Source: Phragmites australis
Lineage: Eukaryota; Streptophyta; Magnoliopsida; Poales; Poaceae
Reading direction: 5' to 3'
NCBI RefSeq assembly: GCF_958298935.1
Contig: NC_084922.1
Span: 14,820,501 to 14,884,500 of the forward strand
DNA: 64,000 nucleotides
In this document: in pieces, positions 24,358 through 34,895 of the stretch
Position numbering within the stretch: the first letter of the stretch is position 1
How the letters are laid out: every line of letters starts with the position of its first letter
The notes under the pieces: generated by a model
Told to the model about the DNA's origin: nothing
Seen by the model: the letters and a program-made list of their open reading frames with translations, nothing else
Databases searched by the model: none
Position numbers and translations under genes: made by a program

Positions 24358-24916
24358 AGGGTCTGTTTGGTTGCCCGAATATCTTCAGCCTGGTTCGTAC
24401 GAGTCATACAGGCTGAGTTGAGTTAGGCTGAGTTGATGCATGAGGGTCTGTTTGGTTGACTGTATGTGCGGAGTCTGGCTAGAAAAAGATTGTGTTTGGT
24501 TGCCCGCATGAGTATACGTTGCATTACAAAGAAACTCACTTTTTTACCAAACAATCTAGGTTGGAAATATTTTTATAAATTAGTACATCACGGGATAAGA
24601 ATATTAGTGAATTTTTTATAATTTTTGAAGAATTTTAATTAAATATTGACTTAGATTTTTAGATCAAATTAATTAAAATAGGTTGCTAGTGAGCTCTAGT
24701 TTGCTCACGAAAACGTTTAGAATTTTGGATCACTCTTGTACCACTAAATAAAATCTAAAGTTAAATAAAAAAAATTATCACGCATAGTATTTTTCACTGA
24801 CGAGCCAGTCCCGACCCGTACGTCCAATTCTGACGTACGTACGGAGCCAGGCTCGCTCGATACGTTTGCACGCACAGATGCAGCGACAGAACTGGCCCAG
24901 ACAACCAAACACGCGC
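24358..24916. mobile_element. Tourist/PIF-Harbinger-like MITE
   Basis: Left end AGGGTCTGTTTGGTTG and right end CAACCAAACACGCGC (reverse complement GCGCGTGTTTGGTTG), flanked by TTA on both sides (24355-24357, 24917-24919), as expected for PIF/Harbinger insertions. A second copy of the GGGTCTGTTTGGTTG end at 24444 suggests nesting. It contains copy 2 of the AT-rich repeat. No transposase ORF. Confidence 0.55.
24521..24777. repeat. Dispersed AT-rich repeat, copy 2
   Basis: Counterpart of 22548-22851, somewhat shorter because of internal deletions. Seen directly. Confidence 0.75.
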
Positions 24917-24919
24917 TTA

Positions 24920-26136
24920 GCACAAACGACTTCACGCGTTGATGCAAGCATGAGGGGGAGCCGACCATCCAAACACTGTCCTAAGGTGTCTCGTAGGGAC
25001 ACAGGAGAGAGAGGAGACGCCGCGTAGACAGAGCTATTATGTGTTGCAGCACTAGAGCCTGCACTTGCGCTTTTCGTGTCGTGTTGTCTAATTTACCTCA
25101 CGAAACGAGCCATCTTTGCATGAGGATGTCATGCCGGTCTCCTGCTAGCCGACTTGGATCGCATCTACTCGAACCCTATAGGGTCAATCCCTTCGATCGA
25201 AGACATTAAAGTTTTTACTATTCTAATAGAGATATATCAACATAGCTAAGCTTATTCTGAAATATTAGTAATATACCTACGGCCTGAACTCTGAAGGCCT
25301 CCCCGCTGTTTCCAACGTTGCATGCACGTATTAGAGAGATTTCCATTAGCCTTGCCGAGTATGACGAGATCGTTTATTTATGACAAGATTTATATTAAAG
25401 ATATAAGTGAACAAATTGTATGATAAATAATAAAAATTAATAAATAGATAAATATCTAATTAAATAGATGAAAGATCGAGATACGCCATTCATCCCAGTC
25501 CATATGAAACTTACGTTTCACCATGCACCTCGTAGTTGGATAGACGATGAATACGGCACCACGCATGAATATCGGCAAACTCAACAATAGCTAGCACATG
25601 AAAAGTAGCCTAAAGTTTTTGTTCACCGCAAAATTTATGGGTTCGGACTGAACCATATTCTATTCTCTCTTTTTTTTTTAAAAGGCCAATTTGGTGCATG
25701 GTGAGGAAGCAAATGTAGCAAACACTTGCAGAAGTTTTTTTAACAACTTGACCCTCACTTGCACATTGACTGGCACCCAAAATAACCACGTGAGGCCAAA
25801 TCCCAACAGTGGGGTCTTTTCTGCAAATTCCAAGATAATGTCAAGGGGGGAAAAGAAAAGGAGGAAGGGAAAGGAAACTCCGGTAAGGCCAAAACCAGGG
25901 GCAGCCCGCTCATCGCAGCTGTTTCACAATCCGGTCCTCCCCCAGGCAGTCTCGGATCTTCTGCGGGGAGATAGACCCCAGAAGGGCTTAACAGGGCACA
26001 CGCCTGGGCGCACGGGATCCGGGGCGGTTTCGCGGGCCTGTGGGCTCCCACCGTTGGTTGAAGGGTGCGACGCGCGGAGGCGGCCGCACGGGCGAAACCG
26101 GCGGCGCGGCCGATCACCCACACAGCTCCGCTCCCC
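24920..26136. other. Upstream region of the trihelix gene
   Basis: AT-rich to about 25680, then increasingly GC-rich. No gene. On the minus strand the sequence at 25232 (A|TCTCTATTAGAATAG) resembles a Helitron 5' end. The open frame leading into the trihelix gene from 25691 has no start codon and is not considered coding. Confidence 0.45.
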
Positions 26137-26145
26137 CAATAAAAG
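26137..26145 (+). promoter_or_regulatory. TATA-like element of the trihelix gene
   Basis: CAATAAAAG, flanked by GC-rich DNA, 104 bp before the chosen start codon. A transcription start about 30 bp downstream would leave a leader of roughly 75 bases. Position and composition only. Confidence 0.4.
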
Positions 26146-26248
26146 TCCCACCCCGCGGCCGGTTCCTTTCGGCGCAGCGTACGAGAGCAGTGGAGAGCGA
26201 GCGAGGGTACAAGTGGTGGTTGAGGCTTTTGAGATCGGTGGTTTGTCG

Positions 26249-27808
26249 ATGGAGAGAGGCGACGGAGGGGGGATGGCGCCGCGGGGCGGCGGCGTGGTGG
26301 GGTCAGCGGCAATGCTGGGGCTGGACATGCACCTCGCGGCGCACCCTCAGCAGATGCTCCCCGCCGCGTTCCAGCAGCAACCGGACCACCACCACAGCGG
26401 CGGTTTCCAGCTCCAGCAGCCGGAGCCTGTGAGGCAGCAGCAGCCGTCATCGTTCTCGCCATACTCCACGTCGTCGTCGAGGGCGGGACACGACGAGGAG
26501 ATGATGCTGGGAAACGGCTGCGGCGGGAAGGGAGTGGTGCAGCAGCAGCAGGCGGGGTGCCCGTGGACCAGGATGAAGTGGACGGACGCCATGGTGCGGC
26601 TGCTCATCAGGGTGGTGTACAGCGTCGGAGACGACGGGGAGGGCATGGCAGCGGCTGGCGGTGGTGGTGGAAGCAAGGCGGCGGCGGGGCACGGGAAGTC
26701 GGGCTCGTCCACGGCGCACGGGCACGCCGCGGCGCAGCAGCAGAAGAAGGGCAAGTGGAAGTCGGTGTCGCGCGCCATGATGGACAAGGGCTTCCTGGTG
26801 TCGCCGCAGCAGTGCGAGGACAAGTTCAACGACCTCAACAAGCGGTACAAGCGCGTCGTCGACCTGCTCGGTCGCGGCCGGGCGTGCCGGGTGGTCGAGA
26901 ACCACGCGCTGCTCGACGCCATCGACGAGCTCACGCCCAAGGCCAAGGAGGAGGCGCGCAAGCTGCTCAGCTCCAAGCACCTCTTCTTCCGCGAGATGTG
27001 CGCGTACCACAACAGCGGCGCGGCCGGCTCGTCGCACGTGGCGCCGCACGCCGCCGCCGCGGCGGGCGATGCCGCCTGCCTCCACCATCCGCCGCCAGCG
27101 CCCGTGGCTGCCGCCTCGTCCGCCGCTCATCGCCAGGCGCATGCGGCTCCGTCGATGAAGGATTCCTCCGCCGACGCGGGAGAAGACGACGACGACAGCG
27201 AGGACGCCGTGAGCAACAACGAGGAGGATGACGAGGACGACTACGACAATGACGATGACGGCCACATGTACCACCGCCTCCAACACCACAACGGCGGCGG
27301 GCGCGGCAAGCGCGGGCGTGGTGCCGGCGACGGCGCGGCGGGGGATGACCTCGAGGACGAGCTGGAGGGCGGTGGGAAGCGCGCGAGGACGGCATCGGAC
27401 CAGCCGTCGGCTATGGTGCAGCAGCTGCAGAGCGAGCTGGCGTCCGCGAGAGCGGCGATAACAGACCCGCAGCAGATGCGGTGCTGGATGCGCCGTCGCG
27501 CAGTGGAGGTGGAAGAGCAGCAGGTGGCCCTGGAGCGCCGCGCATACCAGCTGGAGCGGCAGCGGCTCAAGTGGGAGCGGTTCCGCGCCAACAAGGAGCG
27601 CGACATGGAGCGAGCGCGCCTCCTGAACGACCGCCTCCGCATCGACGGCCGCCGCATGCTGCTTATGCTCCGACACAGGGACCTCGAGCTCGATATCGCC
27701 GAGGCCAACTCGTCCTCCGTCGACCACCAACCCGGCGCGCTGCCGCTCGCCGCGCACCAGCAGCAGCAGATTGGCTCCAGCCCCTCCACCGCCGGCCACC
27801 CCAACTAG
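26249..27808 (+). CDS. Trihelix transcription factor, HRA1/AT1G21200-like clade
   Basis: Nuclear DNA-binding regulator, 519 residues, single exon. Start chosen at the first in-frame ATG (MERGDGGGMAP) after a TATA-like element. Domains: Gln/His-rich N terminus (residues 32-105); trihelix DNA-binding domain about 109-205, with W111 and W170 in the first two helices and Phe193 in the third (CEDKFNDLNKRYKRV). The conserved extension ENHALLDAIDELTPKAKE and SSKHLFFREMCAYHN follows (217-255). Then come an Ala/His linker, an acidic tract (about 303-346), a Gly/Arg basic patch and a C-terminal coiled coil (about 389-488, rich in R/E/L). This layout is that of the Arabidopsis HRA1 (AT3G10040) and AT1G21200 group, which attenuate hypoxia responses or act in stress regulation. 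Target genes cannot be inferred. No disruption seen despite flanking MULEs. Confidence 0.9.
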   Translation: MERGDGGGMAPRGGGVVGSAAMLGLDMHLAAHPQQMLPAAFQQQPDHHHSGGFQLQQPEPVRQQQPSSFSPYSTSSSRAGHDEEMMLGNGCGGKGVVQQQQAGCPWTRMKWTDAMVRLLIRVVYSVGDDGEGMAAAGGGGGSKAAAGHGKSGSSTAHGHAAAQQQKKGKWKSVSRAMMDKGFLVSPQQCEDKFNDLNKRYKRVVDLLGRGRACRVVENHALLDAIDELTPKAKEEARKLLSSKHLFFREMCAYHNSGAAGSSHVAPHAAAAAGDAACLHHPPPAPVAAASSAAHRQAHAAPSMKDSSADAGEDDDDSEDAVSNNEEDDEDDYDNDDDGHMYHRLQHHNGGGRGKRGRGAGDGAAGDDLEDELEGGGKRARTASDQPSAMVQQLQSELASARAAITDPQQMRCWMRRRAVEVEEQQVALERRAYQLERQRLKWERFRANKERDMERARLLNDRLRIDGRRMLLMLRHRDLELDIAEANSSSVDHQPGALPLAAHQQQQIGSSPSTAGHPN

Positions 27809-28194
27809 CATCATGCCACTCTTGGTAGCAGTAGCGCTTCCGTACCTTTCTACTCTTGGTAGCAGTAGCACTTCTTTTTAGGAAAGAAAGCTTTAGTACT
27901 AGTGTTACTGTATTAGTAACTGTTGATCGATAAAAATTTAAAATTAGATCACATATATAAGCGTATTTATTAAAATAAATAATATGTAGTCGTATTTACT
28001 AATTTAATATCTGTGTTCGGTATACGGTATATTGAAAATTAATTTTCGGTATATCGTGTATAAAAAAGTCATATTTAGCATATGGTATGTCGAAGATATT
28101 TTTTTCTGTCAAGATATGTATGTTGCTTTCTTTTGCGTGTATTGTTATTTTATGTAATTACCAAATATGGTTGTATCCGGTTGCGATTTGATTC

Positions 28195-28425
28195 TGTCAT
28201 TTGATATCGGTATGTTGTTATTTCATATAATTGGTAACTTTCAATTAAATTTGAAACTATTTACTAATTTAACTATCATTTGATGCCGATGTATTGGTAT
28301 TTCATTTAATTGGTAACTTTTAACAAAATTTAAAATTATTTGTCGATGTGTTATCATTTCATGTAATTGATAACTTTCAATAAAATTTAAAATTATTTAC
28401 TAATTTAACTATATATTTCAAAATT
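28195..28425. repeat. Short AT-rich tandem repeat at the 3' side of MULE B
   Basis: About three diverged copies of tatttcat.taattggtaactttcaa followed by aaatttaaaattatttacta. Lies just inside the left TIR. Confidence 0.6.
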
Positions 28426-28499
28426 CGTAATTCATCATGCATATAGTCTCTAAGTCAGTGTGCAGTCTTAATATTTAGGTATGTTTGAATATGCACAAT

Positions 28500-29425
28500 T
28501 TAAAATATAGTAGTGACAACATTCACCCTTGTATCATTGATCATCTTAAGATGATGGTGAAAAGTGACGATATAAATTAGCGAAAGAATGCCAGTTGTGT
28601 CTGTAATAAGTCTATCAGGGTAAGATAATTGCCATCTTCGAGAAGGTGGTTGGAAGCTGTGGCAGTTAAGGCCATCATCTTTATGGTCATCAGTGTCCTT
28701 CGGAGATGGAGATTTCAGATAGAGGGATCGTTGTGGTATAAAATCGTTGTCGTCGTTATCTTGAGCTATCACGGTGAGCACATCCTATTTCGTTGTTGAT
28801 TGGACACTATATTGATATGGTGTATAAACGTCCTCTTATAGTATTCGTTGAACCTTCTCCTGTATGGTTGTTAGAACATCGAGGTATTGTTGGTATGAAA
28901 TTATTGTCCTCATCGGCCTCGTCATTTTCAGGTAGAATAGTAGAGAGCGCTCTTATACCCTTTAGATTCGTTGATCTTCGTTGTCTTCTACACAAACTAG
29001 GTATTATACCCCCGCCGAAGAGTATATACATCACCAAGAAGTGCGAGATTTCTTTGTTGATCAACTCTGCGTCGTTTGGGAATGTCTAACGCAGAAAAGG
29101 AGCATTCGAATCAATGACAATAAGATAAGTAGGGTTACAAATAGAAAATGATGAACCTGTATGTGAGATGCATACTGGTTGGGCAACATCGTCATCCTTC
29201 TTTGCCTCATTAAAAATCTAGCATAGAAGGATGGTCGACGAGTTCGTGTACCCTAAGGTACATTTGGTGACGCTTGTGCAAGAGGGCCCTAAATTCATCG
29301 GTTGTTATATGTAGGAGCGGAGCAATCAATGCAGAACAGGAGGGCCTTGCATGCAATTTAGACATAGCTTGAATTAGGTTGTTCTCCTTAAAGGGATCAT
29401 CCTTCCATCCACGCATAACCTGCAA
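28500..29425 (-). pseudogene. MULE B, C-terminal coding remains downstream of the PMD
   Basis: Minus-strand blocks match MULE C: 29425-29210 (GWKDDPFKENNLIQAMSKL, IAPLLHITTDEFRALLH), 29064-28807 (INKEISHFLVMYILFGGG, acidic and Thr-rich after it) and 28781-28500 (NDDNDFIPQRSLYL). An acceptor-like gcag before the first block and the gaps between blocks suggest separate exons. Family function unknown: the first block resembles the C-terminal end of PMD proteins carried by MULEs. Confidence 0.6.
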
Positions 29426-29739
29426 GGAGGCATTTAGTGCTATATCGATCGTTGTAGGTGTCTATGCATAGCCTGTACTAGAATCCCACCATATATGTAT
29501 TAATCTTTGATTGCAACGTTCTTGCTCTGCACCAAAGCACGAATCTCTGATTATTTAATAAACATTAAATAGGTATTAAATATCATAATTAATATGTACA
29601 GATGCTTAATAAGTAACTCATAAATGAAATTATGTGTCCTAATTATTTGACAAATATTATGTAAATTAAATTTAATTACGTTAACACTATAGTGCATAAG
29701 ACATAGTACAGATGACTATACAATATAGTGAATAACACA

Positions 29740-31806
29740 TGTGTCATTAACAAGTACAAGTGCACCGAACAACTGCATTAACTCATCAACGACGACGACG
29801 TTACACGCAATGCCCAGGAGTGTAAACGTCTGGCAGGTGTGTGGCCCTCATCCCAACGGCCTGCGCTGGCCCCTGCCACATGTGCCCTTGCTTGTTATCA
29901 TCATCGCCGTGTCCTGTTGCACCTCCACCGAACGTGTATCCAGAACCGCTAACTCAACTCTGCATGTACCATGATGTACGATCCTCATGCGGAAGTGTGG
30001 ATGCCTGTAATACGTGCTCCGATGGAGTTCGGTTTGCCAAAGTCTCACCATGCTGATACCACTGTGAACCCATAAGTGCATCGGGATATTATGGGTACTT
30101 GCTGCTTAGGAGCTTGGTGAAGCTGACTGCCTGCAATGCAGCAGCCCAGTTAAAATCTTGTGTGCCACTTCAGGTTGCCGTCTGCTACGTGCAGTCAATG
30201 ACGTCCTCGTGATGAGTTGATACTACTGGTGGACGTGTCATTGTAGTCTGAGGAGGTTGTGTCCATTGAGGGGACTGTGAATCCAGTGTACACTGCTCGG
30301 GATCAGGAGCCTCCGTGAACTCCTCGGCTTTAGCACAAAAACGTGGCACATGATGCTCCATAGACGAAGGTGTCTCTCATGATTGTGCCTCACGGGTACT
30401 GGACGAGCACCTACTGTGGGAGACACGGGACGGGTTCATGGCTGGTAGGTCGTACCACTTGAACGCGGCGCACAACCACTAGACCACGTAATGCGGACAA
30501 CAAGCGAGACCATCTTGTCCTCATATAGTCCTAGAGAGGGTTTTGATCCCTCCGTGTTGATGACCCACTTGCTTCTCCATATGCTTGCTCCGGCTACGTA
30601 TGTATTTCGTACCCCGCTTCGGTTTGTATAAAATGAGGGTCATGTTAATAATACGGATGTATAATTAATGAAAATCGTTAGAAGTACAACACCACTTACC
30701 ACCATATGAAGAAGGCGAACACGATCTCGGGTAAGGGTCTGGGGGCCGGCGGTACTAATCTGCTGAGTAAGGTGGAACGCGTACGGGAACGGTACTACAA
30801 AAGGTACTCCCAGTACGTGATGTTGTCATACTGTCCAGCAGGAATGACAGCATCCACTACGGCTGACTTCGTCCACCTGTTTATGTGCTCAGCATTAGCC
30901 ACACACTAGTCATGCATGCATGTGTTCCCTTGTGTGCTCCTCCTGTATGCGACATAAACAGTTATAATTTATTAACATAGATCATCTAACGTAATAATGG
31001 TACGTACAATAACACACTTACTCGTGCGCTCGACCAGCGTCTCATGGGGGAGATACTGGCACCAACTGTCGATGTCCGAACTACCTCTGTACACGCTCAG
31101 GAGAATATACTTCCACATTGTTCATGTACAACAAGAAGCATCTGGTTATCCATAAGTCTGAGTCAAGCAAACAAGAGGATGTGATGAGGCCTCCAGTCGT
31201 AATTTCGGCCACTCGTTCCATATGCCATGGATCCCACTCCACGAGATCGGCGCTAAGGACGTCCAGATCACTGATCACCCAAGAGTAGTTACCATGGTCT
31301 TGCTGGTGAGTCCATCTCAGCCTGGTATGAATTCACCAATATCCCATTGTAGGCATCATGTCATCTGCAATGTCATCGGAGATAGGGATTGGATAGTAGC
31401 TCTTGCTCACCCACGGTCGATAAATCGGGAGGTACTCCTAGCTCTATAGCTGTAAAAGGTGTAGGCAGCCTAAAATAGATCCCATCTTGTTTGACCGCTG
31501 GGTTGCAACACACAATCCTTTGTAGTAGCAGCCAACACAGCAAATTCCCAACTGTAAGATGTCGGCTCATAAGGATGTAATGAGAGATGACCCGTTAACC
31601 ATACAATATGAGGAAGTACATAATCGTCTATCATGTTGCAGAACATGATGCCTCCTAGTATGATATACAAGTACACCTCATAATGCTGCATAATTGTAGC
31701 CTCGTCCGCATCCAGCGGGCATGGATCAAACTGTGGTAGCCCATGAATCCAGGACATGGAGAGACCAACATCCTTCATGTCATATGTCTGAAAGCTTCGA
31801 TGCATT
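29740..31806 (-). pseudogene. MULE B plant mobile domain (PMD) region
   Basis: Remains of an aminotransferase-like plant mobile domain, as in Arabidopsis MAIN/MAIL1 and many MULEs. Fragments: 31805-31470 (DVGLSMSWIHGLPQFDP, DEATIMQHYEV, IDDYVLPHIVWL, EPTSYSWEFAVLAA), 31278-31081 (ISDLDVLSADLVEWDP, SDLWITRCFLLYMNN), then a Pro/Gln-rich and Gly-rich tail down to about 29800. It is broken by stops and frameshifts. Copy C lacks much of the tail. Confidence 0.7.
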
Positions 31807-33010
31807 GTGCAAAGGACTAGAAAAACCTAATGAGGTATCGGTCAGTGCTGATGTATGACCCATCCTCTAGCTTCATCGGCTCATCCGCCATGACCCACTG
31901 AGTCCCTGGATTTGTCATGCCAATCTTCTGCAACAGTCTTGGGGCATAGTTGTAAGACTCTTCGAAACTTCCAAACAACATCTTCAACACCTTCTGTTTT
32001 GCTTGCCACGCGGTGTGGTAATTGATCAGCATACTCGTCTTAGTCTGCACCTCCTGTACAATGGATTTTGGCGACAAACATATGTTCGTGCCAATAAGGG
32101 TGATGAGGAGTTGGGCTATGAACCTCGCATCAACGGCGTGGCTCACATTCCTAACAGCCTCTTCGATGCATGTATGTGGGGTGTGTCTACTTAGCATAAA
32201 ATAGTTCTCGTATTTTGACTTATGTGCTCGTACGAAGTAAGGACAATTCGGGTGCTTGATACACCTAACCTCATACTCTGTAGGGTTAGACCAAGAGCAC
32301 TTGTAGTCCCTTCTTATGATTATTGCATAGTTGCTAATAAAGTGGATGACCTCCTCCCTGTTCCAAAACCGTTGTCTGACCTGGATGTCTCAATTCTGGT
32401 ATCTCTAGTTAGATAAGGTGTTATACTCAACGATGGTACAATCTAGCAGTCCAGCACCATGAAAGTACTAGATCGTCGACACCGGGTCATCATTGTCACC
32501 AGCTTCTTCATCCCTGCTACCATCGGCTTCATCATACATGCATCCTGCATCTACCTCAGTAGGGTCCACTCCAGGTCCCTATGTACCAGAACTGCCCTCC
32601 CTGACATACCCTCCCTCCTCTTCATGCATCACATGCTAGCCTGATCCTTCCACACTAGTCACCGCTTCACTTGCACCAGTTGTGATACTATGTTTACATA
32701 CACCCCCATTTCAAAGTTCTCCTCCAATGCCTTGCGTGAGTTCAAAGCCTATGCGTTGTTCCTTCTCAACTCGAACAACGTATGGACAATGATCGTGCTA
32801 TTTGGCACAAGCCGTGGCCGCACACCTTTTAGGACAACATTATAGAATTGCTGGTTCACAAGTAAAAGGCTTATAACATGTGATTTCAGGCCAGTTAATA
32901 TTAATAGGTAGCTCAACCGTACTCTCTATGTGCTGGCAGTTCTGAATTGATACGAGCCTCCCATGCAAAATAGCGGGATGTTCTCCATAATAAATATGGA
33001 TAGTCATAGT
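31807..33010 (-). pseudogene. MULE B transposase, N-terminal part only
   Basis: Minus-strand MURA-type remains: FRYYGEHPAILHGRL-like start near 33000, an acidic stretch, then 32197-31817 with FIAQLLITLIGTNICLSPKS, YHTAWQAKQKVLKM, GSFEESYNYAPRLLQKIGM and TQWVMADEPMKLEDGSY. The Trp expected after RYLIRFF is a stop. At about 31785-31790 the sequence jumps from the transposase (agctttcag) straight into the PMD (acatatgacatgaaggatg), removing the DDE core and SWIM finger. The two sides are in different frames. Confidence 0.8.
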
Positions 33011-33420
33011 GTATCTGCTAAATAAACGTAAATGTAAAAAAATAACTACTTAGATTTATGTACGATACACAACTAATTACGCCCAATACATTAACCTAAG
33101 TGATTAAGCTAATTAATCAAATTGGTTCTATTAATTTGGTCTACATTGTCATATTTGGCACCTCATGTTACTCTACTTAACCAGCAGAAAAGCTATCCAG
33201 CTCGCTATCCTACAGAGAGACGAGAGAGAAGCCAACTAGCATTTGCTTCAAAACTCCATTTTTTCTCTCCTCTTTCATAAATTTAAAAAGTGACTTTATA
33301 GAACTTCTAAAATCACACCGATTTTTGTGCTTATAGATTAAATAACAGAGAACCCATTTTAACTAGTTTCAACTTAAAATCTCTTACAAATTTTAAATGA
33401 AAATTCCCCAAATTTAAATG

Positions 33421-33960
33421 CTTTTGTGGTGGGATCGTAACTCCGGTTACAATGCCTATGGTGGGATCGTAACTCCGGTTATCATGCCTATGATCGGATC
33501 GTAACTGCTTTTGTGGTGGGATCGTAACTCCGGTTACGATACCTGTGGCGGAATCGTAACTCCGGTTATCATGCCTATGGCGGGATCATAAATGCTTTTG
33601 TGGAGGGATCGTAACTCCGGTTACGATGCCTGTGACGGGATTGTAACTCCGGTTATCATGCCTATGGCGGGATCGTAACTGCTTTTGTGGTGGGTTCGTA
33701 ACTCCGGTTATGATACCTGTGTCGGGATCGTAACTCCGGTTATCATACCTATGGCGGGATTGTAACTATTTTTGTAGTGGGATCGTAACTTCGATTACGA
33801 TGCCTGTGGTGAGATCGTAACTCTGATTATCATGTCTTTGATGGGATCATAACTGCTTTTGTGGTGGGATCGTCAATTTTGTTACGATGCTTGTGGCGAG
33901 ATCGTAACTCCGGTTATCATGCCTATGGCGGGATCATAATTGCGGTTACACTGTGATAGA
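33421..33960. repeat. 87-bp higher-order minisatellite with embedded palindromes
   Basis: Unit boundaries (cttttgtgg or variant) at 33421, 33508, 33595, 33682, 33769 and 33856 give a strict 87-bp period, about six copies. Each unit comprises two 32-bp subunits and a 23-bp partial one, all built on ggcgggatcgtaactccggt. The best-preserved subunits contain ATCGTAAC-TCCG-GTTACGAT, an 8-bp-arm palindrome. It lies between the GA-rich leader and the transposase of MULE B and is not seen in A or C. Confidence 0.95.
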
Positions 33961-34379
33961 TTCTGTTACGAGATCATAATTGCGATTACCACACAAGCAC
34001 ACACATTGTAAATTCCTTTACCACCTGTCCACATGCATATATGGAGTGAGATTTACCTAGTCAGCTGGAGTGTTCTATGTGAGTAAGCTAATTAATCATA
34101 TTAATTCAATTAAACTAATTAATGTGATAAATCATACAACTCTATTAACTTTGATTACATTACGTAAATACTATGTGCTCTAATTTATCAAATTCATTAC
34201 ACTGACTAATCAAATTCATTAATAAAATTATGCAAATACTTTACGTACTCTAATTTATCAACTTAATACCATTTAACCAATGTATTTGAACGGAATAAAC
34301 AATCTACTTACTCTAATTATATTTACTAATTTAAATATTAATTACATACAGAATCTAAGTACTTACTATTACAGAAGAC

Positions 34380-34520
34380 AATCCTCTCATCGCGCTACTG
34401 CTCATCCTAGCTGTTGCTACTCCTCCTGGCTGCTCCACTGCTGCTAATCACCGAACGCTGCTACTCCTCCTCTCCTTGCACTACTACTCCTCGCTGTGCT
34501 GCTCCACTACTGCTAATTGA
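34380..34520 (-). repeat. GA-rich leader of MULE B
   Basis: Plus strand shows ctgctcctcc/ctgctactcc words; read on the minus strand this is the same GA-rich leader as in MULEs A and C, just inside the 5' TIR region. Confidence 0.6.
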
Positions 34521-34895
34521 GCCCTTTTATAGCCTGCATGCAAGCGAGCCACGCCTGCTGGCCAAAAGAAAAAGCGAGTGCCTGCAGCAAAAAAGCAAGA
34601 CATGTCGAAAGCCACAAAGCAAAAGCCGGCCGAAAGAATAAAGCAAAAGCTGGCCAAAACAAAAGTAGAAATCGACCGCGACGTGATGGCACAGGAAAAA
34701 CCATTTTCGGCACACCATGTGCCGAATATGGCACTGTAGCCCGTATTCGGCACACCGTATGCCGAATACGGTCTATATTTGACACACCGTGTACCTTAAT
34801 ACGGATACTAAATTAGTAAATACGACTATATATTATCTATTTTAGTAAATATGCTCATATATATTGTCTAATTTTGGATTTTTGCCCTGTTGCCT

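Larger units (their letters stand above)
27929..34886 (-). mobile_element. MULE copy B (6958 bp), internally deleted
   Basis: Same family as A and C, opposite orientation. Left end GATAAAAATTTAAAATTAGA and right end (reverse complement) GGCAAAAATCCAAAATTAGA continue as matching TIRs for about 100 bp, sharing TAGTCGTATTTACTAATTTA. Flanks ctgttgatc (27920-27928) and ctgttgcct (34887-34895) agree at only 6/9, so the target duplication is plausible but eroded. Order in its own direction: GA-rich leader, 87-bp minisatellite, transposase N-terminal, junction, PMD, Gln/Gly-rich C-terminal part, C-terminal remains. It has no GRF ORF and no 75-bp array. Confidence 0.85.

Noticed and set aside
25691..26248. 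Upstream in-frame extension of the trihelix gene
   Set aside because: Begins at TTG, not ATG, passes through the TATA-like region, and its sequence has no family similarity.
26447..27871. 474-codon minus-strand open frame opposite the trihelix gene
   Set aside because: Mirror of GC-rich codons; product is low-complexity Val/Leu/Arg sequence with no domain, while the plus strand encodes a clear family protein.
33421..33960. CRISPR-like regular array
   Set aside because: Plant chromosome; no unique spacers, units are contiguous diverged repeats.
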